Origin: Leptothrix discophora | GTDB lineage: Bacteria > Pseudomonadota > Gammaproteobacteria > Burkholderiales > Burkholderiaceae_C | Direction: 5' to 3' | Length of the DNA: 64,000 nt | NCBI RefSeq assembly: GCF_030705305.1 | Contig: NZ_JAUZEE010000012.1 | Location: forward strand, 62,001 to 126,000 | Shown: piece by piece, positions 1 to 7,711 of the stretch | Numbering within the stretch: position 1 is the first letter of the stretch | Layout of the letters: each line of letters opens with the position of its first letter | Made by a program: the position numbers and the translations under genes | Notes under the pieces: model-generated | Databases searched by the model: none | The model's input: the letters and a program-made list of their open reading frames with translations, nothing else | What the model was told of the DNA's origin: nothing

Positions 1-2
1 TG

Positions 3-1811
3 CTGATGCTGGCCGGTGCCGTGCCCGCCGCCGCAGCCGCAGCCGCAGCCGACGACACCGACTGGATCGCGCTCGGCCGGCGTCTCTACCGCGAGGGCAT
101 CGGCGCCCACGGCGAGCCGCTGTCGGCGGTCAAGGCCGGTGGCGTGACCGCGCAGGGCGCGGCCGTGGCCTGCATCCAGTGCCACCGCACCAGCGGCCTG
201 GGCGGCGTGGAGGGCGTCAACGTCATCCCGCCGATCACCGGCCGCTACCTTTTCGAGCTCGACGGCCGTGCCGTCGTGCAGCAGAACATCCGGGGCGTGA
301 AGGCGTTCAACCAGCGCCACGCGCCCTATGACACGGCCAGCGTCGCGCTGGCCATCCGCGCCGGACGTCACGTCAGTGGTCGCACGCTCGACGAGCTGAT
401 GCCGCGCTATGCGCTCGACGACGACTCGCTGCGTGCGCTGCTGGCCTACCTCAAGCCGCTGTCGTCGGGCTGGTCCGCGGGCGTCTCCGAACGGCGGGTC
501 CGGCTGGCCACGGTGATCACGCCCGAGGTCGATGCGGCGCGTCGCCAGGTCTTCAAGGACACCGCGCTGGCCGCCGTGCGGCAGAAGAACGGCAGCGTCG
601 TTCACGGCGGTCGCTCGATGGCCAGCGCCGCCGAGATGCTGCTGCGCACCGAACGGGCCTGGGACCACGAGTTCTGGGAACTCCAGGGCCCGGCCGAGAC
701 CTGGGCCGCGCAGCTGGCCGCACGCCAGGCCGCCGCGCCGGTCTTCGCGCTGGTCTCCGGGCTGGGCGAGGGCGACTGGTCGCCGGTCCACCGCTTCTGC
801 GAGCAGCAGGCGATGCCGTGCTGGTTCCCGAGCGTCAGCGCGCCGCCGCCGGAGTCCGAGGCCGACCACTACTCGCTCTATTTCTCGCGCGGCCTGTGGC
901 TGGAAGCGGACGTGCTGATGCAGCACTGGCAGGGCCTGCCGCCGGACGCTCGCCCGACCCGCGTGCTGCAGGTGATCGGCCGCGACAGCGCCGCTGCGGC
1001 CACGCCCGTTGCCGCGATGGTCGACGAGGACCTGGCCGCGCGCGGCATCGCGGTCGAACGCATGCTGCTGGACCCGGCCGATGCCGCCGGCTTCGACGCG
1101 CTGGCGCAGCGACTGGGCCGCAGCGGGCCGCGCGACGCGGTCCTGCTGTGGCTGCGCCCGGCAGCGCTGCGCACGCTGGGCACCCGGCTGACGACGCCTG
1201 GCGGTGGTGCGAGGCTGCATGCCTCGGGCACGCTGCTGGCTGGCGCCGCGCCCGCGCTGCCGGCCCCCTGGCTGGCGCAGCTGCGCACCGTCTACCCCTA
1301 CCAGCTGCCGTCGCACCGCGAGGCCAGCCTGAGCGTCTTCCAGCAATGGCTGCAGATCGCCCGCCTGCCGATGGTTGACGAGGTGCTGCAGTCCGAGACC
1401 TACTTCGCCTTCACGTCCTTCAACGACACGCTGGTCGACATGCTCGACAACGTCCAGCGCGACTACCTGATCGACCGCGCCGAGGCCATGCTGACGCAGC
1501 GCGAGAAGTCGCGCGCCGAGGACGAGGCCCGCGAGGCCGCGATCGTCACCGTCAACCGCGGTCCGCGCGCCAGCGCCCATCGACCGGTGCCCGAGCGCCG
1601 CATCGCCACCCGCCCGATGCCCGGCCGGCTGCTGCGCGCGGACGCGCCGACCCAGGACACCGTCGCCGCCATCGAGCGGGCCGAGAGCACCACCGTCTAC
1701 CCGCGCCTGAGCCTGGCGGCTGGTCAGCGCCATGCCTCCAAGGGCGCCTACCTGGTGCGCCATGCGGCCGACGCCGCGATCGAGGCCGACAGCGCCTGGA
1801 TCGTGCCCTGA
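3..1811 (+). CDS. c-type cytochrome fused to periplasmic substrate-binding-like domain (5' end outside window)
   Basis: The frame is open to the window edge. The first Met (position 6) lies inside what looks like the hydrophobic/Ala end of a signal peptide, so the true start is probably upstream. Counting from that Met, a mono-haem cytochrome c domain spans about residues 20-150, with C56-I-Q-C-H60. Residues of about 165-470 resemble a type I periplasmic binding protein of the branched-chain amino acid ABC class. The C-terminal 120 residues are charged and unassigned. No permease gene is nearby. A SCO1-like gene follows 55 bp downstream, which suggests a redox or copper-linked role. The family is not one I can name; exported location is inferred from the leader remnant and the haem motif. 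Confidence 0.7.
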   Translation: MMLAGAVPAAAAAAAADDTDWIALGRRLYREGIGAHGEPLSAVKAGGVTAQGAAVACIQCHRTSGLGGVEGVNVIPPITGRYLFELDGRAVVQQNIRGVKAFNQRHAPYDTASVALAIRAGRHVSGRTLDELMPRYALDDDSLRALLAYLKPLSSGWSAGVSERRVRLATVITPEVDAARRQVFKDTALAAVRQKNGSVVHGGRSMASAAEMLLRTERAWDHEFWELQGPAETWAAQLAARQAAAPVFALVSGLGEGDWSPVHRFCEQQAMPCWFPSVSAPPPESEADHYSLYFSRGLWLEADVLMQHWQGLPPDARPTRVLQVIGRDSAAAATPVAAMVDEDLAARGIAVERMLLDPADAAGFDALAQRLGRSGPRDAVLLWLRPAALRTLGTRLTTPGGGARLHASGTLLAGAAPALPAPWLAQLRTVYPYQLPSHREASLSVFQQWLQIARLPMVDEVLQSETYFAFTSFNDTLVDMLDNVQRDYLIDRAEAMLTQREKSRAEDEAREAAIVTVNRGPRASAHRPVPERRIATRPMPGRLLRADAPTQDTVAAIERAESTTVYPRLSLAAGQRHASKGAYLVRHAADAAIEADSAWIVP

Positions 1812-1866
1812 GCCGCACCCGCACCCGCACCCGCGCACGCCGCCACCCCGTTTCCGGAGAGCCGTC

Positions 1867-2541
1867 ATGAACACCCGCCACACCGCGCCATCGATCCCGT
1901 TCCCGCAGCCCACCCGCCGCAGCCTGCTCGGGCTGGCGCTGGGCGGACTGGCGGCCTGTGCGCTGCCGCGTGCCGGCCGGGCCGGTCCGGTCGTCCCGAA
2001 TGCCGCGTCCGTCGCCGACGACAGCTGCCACGGCGTGGCGGTGCAGGTCGCCCCGGGCGTCAAGCGCAGCACCGCGCCCTATCCGATGCCGGCCGTCACG
2101 CTGACCCGCGCCGACGGCGCGCGCCAGACGCTCGCCCAGGCGCTCGACGATGGCCGTCCGGTGATGCTCAACTTCATCTACACCTCCTGCAACACCATCT
2201 GCCCGGTCACCAGCCAGGTCTTCATGCAGGCGCGCGAGCTGCTGGGTGCGCAGCGCGAGCAGGTCAACATGATCTCGATCTCGATCGACCCGGAGCAGGA
2301 CACGCCGCGCCGCCTGAGCGCCTACGCCAAGCGCTACGCGGCGTTCGGCGCCTGGTCGCACTACACGGGCAGCTCGGCCGAATCGCTGGCGGTGCAGCGG
2401 GCCTTCGCGGTCTGGCGCGGCGACAAGATGAACCACCTGCCGCTGACGCTGATCCGCGGCGCGGCCGGTCAACCCTGGATCCGCCTGGACGGCTACGCCT
2501 CGCCCGACCTGCTGGTGGCCGAGCTGCGCAAGTCGGCCTGA
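1867..2541 (+). CDS. SCO1/SenC family thioredoxin-fold protein
   Basis: 224 aa. I chose the ATG at 1867 because of GGAGA at 1856-1860 and because it begins a twin-arginine-like leader (TRRSLLGLALGG followed by AACALPRA). The mature protein has a thioredoxin fold with the SCO copper-site motif C-N-T-I-C after NFIYTS, an SIDPEQDTP segment, and the distal His in KMNHLPL. Family members deliver copper to the CuA site of cytochrome oxidase or act as periplasmic thiol-disulfide reductases. It directly follows the cytochrome/binding-protein fusion and is probably co-transcribed with it. Its exact client cannot be read from sequence. Confidence 0.88.
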   Translation: MNTRHTAPSIPFPQPTRRSLLGLALGGLAACALPRAGRAGPVVPNAASVADDSCHGVAVQVAPGVKRSTAPYPMPAVTLTRADGARQTLAQALDDGRPVMLNFIYTSCNTICPVTSQVFMQARELLGAQREQVNMISISIDPEQDTPRRLSAYAKRYAAFGAWSHYTGSSAESLAVQRAFAVWRGDKMNHLPLTLIRGAAGQPWIRLDGYASPDLLVAELRKSA

Positions 2542-2634
2542 GCAAGCCGGCCTCTGGCCGCACCCACGAACGACCCCCGGTCGCAACCGGCGCGACGTGC
2601 GCCATTCCTTCAGAGCAACTCAGAAAGTCACACC

Positions 2635-2886
2635 ATGAACTCCACGGTCCGTCACCTCATCTCCCTCGGCCTGCTGGCCGCCACCGCCTTCGTGGCCGCG
2701 CCGGCGCTGGCCGCCGATGCCGCCTCGGCACCGGTCGCCGCCGCCTCGGGTGTGCGCCCGCAGCACGCCACCGCACGCGCGATGCAGGAGCGCAGCGCGA
2801 AGTTCTCGGCCTGCCGCAAAGAAGCGCTCGACCGCGGCCTGCAGGGCGAGGCCCTCAAGCAGGCGCTGGTCGGCTGCGTCAACTGA
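2635..2886 (+). CDS. small secreted PsiF-repeat-like protein
   Basis: 83 aa. A clear Sec signal peptide (hydrophobic LISLGLLAATAFVA, cleavage after ALA) is followed by an Ala-rich linker and one C-terminal unit of the form FSACRKEA-x5-LQGEALKQAL-x2-C. This matches the PsiF repeat pattern: two Cys about 23 residues apart, with a conserved G in the middle. The function of PsiF proteins is unknown; E. coli psiF is phosphate-starvation inducible. The protein is exported, and the two cysteines probably form a disulfide. The stop codon abuts the tandem repeat array that begins at 2888. Confidence 0.7.
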   Translation: MNSTVRHLISLGLLAATAFVAAPALAADAASAPVAAASGVRPQHATARAMQERSAKFSACRKEALDRGLQGEALKQALVGCVN

Positions 2887-2887
2887 A

Positions 2888-3150
2888 GCCCCTCGTCCGG
2901 CGGGTACGCCGGCCGGTCCCCCAGGGGGACGCCAGCCGGCTTGGGGCGGCCCGGCGCTCGGCCGGCGTGAGGAGGCCCCTCGTCCGGCGGGGATGCCGGC
3001 CGGTCCCCCAGGGGGACGCCAGCCGGCTTGGGGCGGCCCGGCGCTCGGCCGGCGTGAGGCCCCTCGTCCGGCGGGGATGCCGGCCGGTCCCCCAGGGGGA
3101 CGCCGGCCGGCTTGGGGCGGCCCCGCGCTCGGCCGGCGTGAGGCCCCTCG
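2888..3150. repeat. Tandem GC-rich repeat, three units of 84-87 bp
   Basis: Units begin at 2888, 2975 and 3059 with GCCCCTCGTCCGGCGG, and a fourth partial start lies at 3143. Each unit contains a CCCCC-A-GGGGG dyad and the core CTTGGGGCGGCCC-GCGCTCGGC. The units are nearly identical, so the array looks recent. There are no unique spacers, so this is not CRISPR. It sits between convergent genes (psiF-like and secretin). Related elements lie at 25073-25190 and 42434-42625, with shorter fragments elsewhere in the window. Confidence 0.9.
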
Positions 3151-3166
3151 GCTGACCGATCGCCGC

Positions 3167-4963
3167 TCAGCGCGGCGCGGTCTCTTCCGGTGCCGCGCTC
3201 CCGCGCGGTCGCCGGCCCGGCTCCGGGCGCGGCATCTGCGCCGGCAGCCCGGGCATGTCGCCCACCAGCGGCGCGATCGTGGCCGGATCGGGCAGTCGCC
3301 CGACCGCACCGATCGAGCTGCGCCCGGTGGTGTCGACCGTGATCGGCGCACCGGCCGGCGTGGCCACCGCCTGGCCCAGGGCGCGGCTGCGCAGCCGCGC
3401 GTCCTCGCCCGAGTCGATCGCCATGACCGCCGCGCGCGGCGCATCGGCTGCGTTCACGCGCCGTGGCGTCACCGCCATCAGCAGCTCGGTCTGGTTGTCG
3501 TCGTTGCCGTGGCTGGCGAACAGCCGGCCGGCCACCGGCATCTGCGACAGCACCGGCAGGCCGGCGACGGTGTCGCGGTCCTGCTGGTCGATCAGGCCGC
3601 CGAACCACTGGGTCTCGCCGTCGCGCAGCCGCATCGAGGTCTGAGCCTGGCGGGTGGCGAGCTGATAGGCCTGGCCCGAGGCGGTGGTCAGCGTGCTGCG
3701 GATGCGGCTCAGCTCCAGCGACAGCTTCAGGCCGATGTCGCCGTCGCCGTGCAGCTGCGGCTCGACCTCCAGCTTCAGCCCGACGTCCAGGTATTGCACC
3801 GACCCGGTGATCAGCAGGTTGCTGTTGCCGCTGCCGGTGTTGCCGCCGGCCGCGCCGCCCGTGGCGCCACCGGTCGTGTCGCCCGTCGTGGCGCCACCCG
3901 TCGTGCCACCGGCCACCGCACCCGGCTGCTGCGCCACCTGGTTGGTGATCACCGGCACCTTGTCGCCGACCAGCAGCGTCGCCTTTTCCTTGTGGCGCGC
4001 CCGCACGCTGGGCTGCGCCAGCACCTCGCCGGGCAGGTCCTGCAACTGCAGGTTGGCGGTCCAGCCCAGGGGCGTGAAGCGCCAGCCATCGCTGCGGCTG
4101 GCGCGCAGGTCGCCCAGCGTCGCGACGCCGCTGGGCGGGGCGAGCGTCAGCGCCGTCGGCCAGGCGATGCCGAGCTGGCTCAGGCGCTGGCGGCTGACCT
4201 CGATCAGCTGCACGTCGACCACCACGTCGTCGTAGGGCCGGTCATGCGCGGCAATGACCCGATCGGCCAGCGCCAGCGCGTCGGGCGTGTCGCGCAGCAC
4301 CAGCGCATTGCCCTTGTCGAGCGTGACGCTCGCGGTGGTGCGCAACAGGGTCTTGAGCGTCGTCGCCATCGCCGTCGCATCGACATGGTCGAGCGCCCAG
4401 CGGCGCGTCTGCAGCTCGGCATGGACGCGCCGTTTCGCCGGCGTGTCGGGATAGACCAGCAGGGTGCGGGCGTCGAGCGGGCGCAGCGCCAGCTGCTGCG
4501 AGGTCAGCAGCGCGTCGAGCGCATCGGCGAAGGCGCTGCCCTCGATGAACAGCGTGGCGCGCAGGTCGAGCCGGACCTCCGGATCGGGCAGGAAGCGCAC
4601 CCCGGCGGCCTGCGCCAGCGCCTCCAGAGCGGTGCGCAGCGGCACGTCGCGCAGCCGCAGCGTGATCGGGCGGGCGGCCACCTCGGGCGCCAGGCGGGCC
4701 GGCTGTGCCTGGGCCAGCCAGACCGTCTCGCCGTCCTGCACCGGCACGGCGCCGGCCTGGGCCCGGACGACCGCCGGCGACGCCAGCGCGAACAGCGCCA
4801 GCACGCACGGGGCCGGGGACCGCCAGGGCGGCTGGAACGGCGATTGGAAAGGGAGGCGGGGCAGGAACTTCAAGGGCGACGATCCGGACGGCGGCGAGCG
4901 CCAGGGCTCGGGCAAGCGGGCAAGCGGGCAAGCGGGCAAGCGGGCAAGCGGGCAAGCGGGCAT
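3167..4963 (-). CDS. Secretin (GspD/PilQ/MshL superfamily) outer-membrane protein
   Basis: About 598 aa. After a hydrophobic leader (LALFALASPAVVRAQA) there is an STN/N0-like domain (ITLRLRDVPLRTALEALAQ), a NolW/N1-like domain (RWALDHVDATAMATTLKTLL) and a C-terminal secretin domain. The secretin domain has VDVQLIEVSRQRLSQLGI, LAQPSVRARHKEKATLLVGD and GLPVLSQMPVAGRLF. A Gly/Thr/Ala-rich stretch of about 30 residues interrupts the secretin domain. The start is uncertain: ATG 4963 is used here, TTG 4873 fits a shorter leader, and ATG 5026 is also open. An 8-bp tandem repeat covers the 5' end. No pilus or type II secretion genes are adjacent, so this is an orphan secretin. Confidence 0.82.
   Translation of the reverse strand: MPACPLARLPACPLARLPEPWRSPPSGSSPLKFLPRLPFQSPFQPPWRSPAPCVLALFALASPAVVRAQAGAVPVQDGETVWLAQAQPARLAPEVAARPITLRLRDVPLRTALEALAQAAGVRFLPDPEVRLDLRATLFIEGSAFADALDALLTSQQLALRPLDARTLLVYPDTPAKRRVHAELQTRRWALDHVDATAMATTLKTLLRTTASVTLDKGNALVLRDTPDALALADRVIAAHDRPYDDVVVDVQLIEVSRQRLSQLGIAWPTALTLAPPSGVATLGDLRASRSDGWRFTPLGWTANLQLQDLPGEVLAQPSVRARHKEKATLLVGDKVPVITNQVAQQPGAVAGGTTGGATTGDTTGGATGGAAGGNTGSGNSNLLITGSVQYLDVGLKLEVEPQLHGDGDIGLKLSLELSRIRSTLTTASGQAYQLATRQAQTSMRLRDGETQWFGGLIDQQDRDTVAGLPVLSQMPVAGRLFASHGNDDNQTELLMAVTPRRVNAADAPRAAVMAIDSGEDARLRSRALGQAVATPAGAPITVDTTGRSSIGAVGRLPDPATIAPLVGDMPGLPAQMPRPEPGRRPRGSAAPEETAPR
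4910..4957. repeat. 8-bp tandem repeat (GGGCAAGC x6)
   Basis: Six perfect GGGCAAGC units plus a partial seventh unit after 4957. They lie at the 5' end of the minus-strand secretin frame and encode ACPLARLP twice if translated. Because 8 is not a multiple of 3, gain or loss of one unit would shift frame downstream of ATG 4963. If the gene starts at TTG 4873, the array would instead lie in the 5' leader. Confidence 0.95.
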
Positions 4964-5045
4964 TGTCGGCCGGCATGCCTGACCTGCACGTGTCAGCGCG
5001 CCAGCCGGCGGGCTGCGGCGGCGCACTACGTCACGACGCCGCGCC

Positions 5046-6083
5046 TCATGTCGTCCCCGGCGTGGCCCCGACCGGCGTCAGGCTGGCCACCGGCTCCGGC
5101 GCCAGCAGCGTGCCGTCGCGCAGGCCGCGCCAGGTGGCCAGCAGCAGGCCGAGCACGACCAGCGAGGTGGCGGCCAGCAGGATGGGGCCGAACACCGCCA
5201 GCGCCTGGCCCGGCCGGGCCAGCGTCAGCGTCAGCGTGGTGAAGGCCGCCAGCGGGAAGGACATGCCCCAGTGCGGCAGGCCGAAGGGCTGGGCCAGGAT
5301 GCGTGGGGCCTGCGTCAGCACCCAGGCCAGCGTGAACAGGCTGACGCCCCAGCAGCCCCAGCCCAGTGCCAGCGGCGCACCGGCCTGCAGCAGCACCAGG
5401 CCGATCACCGCCGGTGGCGTGATCAGGATCAGGTTGCCCGGCATCAGCCGGTCCGGCCACGGGCCCTGCGTGGCCAGCCGCACCAGCATCAGCGTCAGCA
5501 GCACCGGCCAGAACAGCACGCCGATGCCGAACTGCGCCATCGCCCAGTCGCCATGGCCCAGGCCCAGCCCGGCCAGCGGCGGCAGCACGTTGCCGACCAC
5601 CGGGATCAGCAGTGCCGGCGTGAAGACCTGCCAGACCAGGCCGCCCGGCTGGTTGCCGCGCCACCAGCGCGTCAGCGTCCACAGCGTGGCCAGCCACAGG
5701 CCGATGCTGCCGGTCCACCAGGCCGCGTCGATCAGGCCGCGCAGCAGCGGCGCGTCGTCGCGCGCGGGGTGGAACAGGCCCCAGGCCAGCGTCGCCAGCA
5801 GCAGCAGCGCGGCCGGCATCGCCGCCATGAAGACATGCCGGACCGGATGGGCCCGGTCGGCCGCCCAGGCCTGCGGATGACGCCGCAGCCGCAGCGCGCT
5901 GGCGACGGCCAGCACCACAAAGATCGCCAGCGCCAGCAGGCCGATCAGGCCGGCCAGTGGCGCGGTCAGCTCGCCCATCAGCGGCTCGGCCCGCAGCCAG
6001 GCCAGGCCCAGGCCGCACAGGCCCATCACGATGGTGAACCAGGCGGGCGCGAGGTGTTGCAGGGCGTCGTGTCGGGTCGTCAT
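5046..6083 (-). CDS. TDT-family transporter (TehA/SLAC1/Ssu1-like), possible sulfite exporter
   Basis: 345 aa with about ten hydrophobic segments and the N-terminal signature LAPAWFTIVMGLCGLGLAW, typical of the tellurite-resistance/dicarboxylate transporter family. The family includes TehA, plant SLAC1 anion channels and the yeast sulfite pump Ssu1. The gene is divergent from soxC and shares its upstream region, which contains a 16-bp palindrome at 6201-6216. Co-regulation with sulfur oxidation, and export of sulfite or another sulfur oxyanion, is therefore an attractive inference. Substrate cannot be read from the sequence, and TehA-like or C4-dicarboxylate roles remain possible. Confidence 0.78.
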   Translation of the reverse strand: MTTRHDALQHLAPAWFTIVMGLCGLGLAWLRAEPLMGELTAPLAGLIGLLALAIFVVLAVASALRLRRHPQAWAADRAHPVRHVFMAAMPAALLLLATLAWGLFHPARDDAPLLRGLIDAAWWTGSIGLWLATLWTLTRWWRGNQPGGLVWQVFTPALLIPVVGNVLPPLAGLGLGHGDWAMAQFGIGVLFWPVLLTLMLVRLATQGPWPDRLMPGNLILITPPAVIGLVLLQAGAPLALGWGCWGVSLFTLAWVLTQAPRILAQPFGLPHWGMSFPLAAFTTLTLTLARPGQALAVFGPILLAATSLVVLGLLLATWRGLRDGTLLAPEPVASLTPVGATPGTT

Positions 6084-6200
6084 GGGCGGTGTCGCGGGCA
6101 GGGGAGGGCGCGAAAACGATGCTATCAGCCGACCCGGGGAAGACCCGGCTCGCCGGGCTGCTCTGCCCCCTGGGGACTGACGCCGGCCTGTCGGTTGCGC

Positions 6201-6290
6201 TCGGTGTTTTCACCGACATGGGCCAGGCGAGGACACCCATAATATCGGTGAGTGCTTATATGTGAATTCGACGAAGTGGACCTGCTCCCG
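6201..6290. promoter_or_regulatory. Divergent tdt/soxC control region with palindrome
   Basis: A perfect inverted repeat TCGGTG-TTTT-CACCGA lies at 6201-6216 between the divergent tdt and soxC genes. TCGGTG recurs at 6245-6250, followed by an AT-rich stretch (GAGTGCTTATATGTGAATTC) that stands out in a region of about 70% GC. It is a plausible operator/promoter for both genes. No transcription start can be assigned from sequence alone. Confidence 0.5.
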
Positions 6291-6325
6291 CCGTCGATCT
6301 CCGCGACACCCCGACTGGAGTCCGC

Positions 6326-7711
6326 TTGACGTCCCCCACCCAACCCCCAGGCCGCCTGGTCAAGGCGCCCGAGAACTTCCTGGACCGACAGGGCGTGCGC
6401 GAGGTCTTCCGACAGGCCGGCCACGGCCGTCGCGACTTCATCCGCCAGGCCTTCGCCGGCGCGGCGGGCGCCGCGGCTGCGGTGACCGCACCGCTCGTGC
6501 GGGCCCAGTCCAATCCGGTGCCGACCGAAGGCGGCGATCCGAACATCCTGAACCTGCCCGCCCACACGACGGGCCTGGGCCAGGCGGTCGCGACCGAGGG
6601 CTACGGCCAGCCGTCGAAGTTCGAGGCCAACCTGCAGCGTCGCCAGAGCCCGGGCCTGACGCAGACCGCACAGGCCTCGGTGTCGTTCGCGCCGCTGCAG
6701 TCGCTGTTCGGCATCGTCACGCCCAGCGGGCTGCACTTCGAGCGCCATCACCAGGGCTGGTGGGACGTCGATCCGAGCCAGCATCGGCTGATGGTCAACG
6801 GCAGTGACCCCGCGCTGGTGAAGACGCCCAAGGTCTTCACGATGGACGAGATCATGCGTCTGCCCTCGGTCTCGCGTTTCCACTTCATCGAGTGCGGTGC
6901 CAACAGCGGCATGGAATGGGGCAACGTCGCCGTGCCGACGGTGCAGTACACGCACGGCATGCTCAGCTGCAGCGAGTTCACCGGCGTGCCGCTGAAGGTG
7001 CTGCTGGACCTCTGCGGCGTCGACACGAAGCGGGGCCGCTACGTGCTGGCCGAAGGCGCCGACGGCTCGTCGATGACCCGCACCCTCCCGATGGAGATGG
7101 TCGAGTCCGGCGAGGTGCTGGTGGCCTATGGCCAGAACGGCGAGATGCTCCGACCGGAGAACGGCTACCCGCTGCGCCTGGTGGTGCCGGGCGTGCAGGG
7201 CGTCAGCTGGGTCAAGTACCTGCGCCGCATCGAGGTGGGCGACATGCCCTGGGCCAGCAAGGACGAGGCGATCCACTACATCGACCTGATGCCCGGCGGC
7301 CTGCATCGCCAGTACAGCAGCATCCAGGAATGCAAGAGCGTGGTCACGACCCCGTCGGGCGGTCAGGTGCTGCTCGACAAGGGCTACTACAACATCACCG
7401 GGCTGGCCTGGTCCGGCCGCGGCAAGGTCGTCAAGGTCGATGTCTCGGTCGACGGCGGCCGCAGCTGGCGTCCGGCCCGGCTCGAAGGGCCGGTGCAGAA
7501 CAAGTGCCTGACGCGCTTCAACATCGACTGGTCCTGGGACGGTCGCCCGGCGCTGATCCAGAGCCGCGCGACCGACGAGACCGGCTACGTCCAGCCCAGC
7601 TACAAGCAGCTGCGGGCGGTGCGCGGCACCCGGTCGATCTATCACAACAACTCGATCCAGTCGTGGCTGGTGCAGGAAAGCGGCGAGGTGAAGAATGTCC
7701 AGCTGTCCTGA
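6326..7711 (+). CDS. soxC: SoxC, molybdenum subunit of sulfane dehydrogenase SoxCD
   Basis: 461 aa. The start is a TTG at 6326 with GGAG at 6317-6320. An N-terminal KAPENFLDR segment and a Tat leader (GRRDFIRQAF, then AGAAGAAAAVTAPLVRAQ) indicate folded export to the periplasm. It belongs to the sulfite oxidase/Mo-dimerisation family: the molybdopterin Cys ligand is C190 in FIECGANSGMEW, and the dimerisation domain covers about residues 330-450. With SoxD it oxidises the SoxY-bound sulfane sulfur, yielding six electrons per thiosulfate. It is first gene of soxCDYZAX and overlaps soxD by 17 bp. Confidence 0.95.
   Translation: MTSPTQPPGRLVKAPENFLDRQGVREVFRQAGHGRRDFIRQAFAGAAGAAAAVTAPLVRAQSNPVPTEGGDPNILNLPAHTTGLGQAVATEGYGQPSKFEANLQRRQSPGLTQTAQASVSFAPLQSLFGIVTPSGLHFERHHQGWWDVDPSQHRLMVNGSDPALVKTPKVFTMDEIMRLPSVSRFHFIECGANSGMEWGNVAVPTVQYTHGMLSCSEFTGVPLKVLLDLCGVDTKRGRYVLAEGADGSSMTRTLPMEMVESGEVLVAYGQNGEMLRPENGYPLRLVVPGVQGVSWVKYLRRIEVGDMPWASKDEAIHYIDLMPGGLHRQYSSIQECKSVVTTPSGGQVLLDKGYYNITGLAWSGRGKVVKVDVSVDGGRSWRPARLEGPVQNKCLTRFNIDWSWDGRPALIQSRATDETGYVQPSYKQLRAVRGTRSIYHNNSIQSWLVQESGEVKNVQLS

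Noticed and set aside
2888-3150. Tandem repeats considered as a CRISPR array
   Set aside because: Units of 84-87 bp follow each other with no unique spacers, and no cas genes are present.
2717-5242. 841-codon open frame on the plus strand across the repeat array and the secretin gene
   Set aside because: Antisense to the secretin, with Arg/Ala/Pro-rich low-complexity translation. A by-product of high GC.
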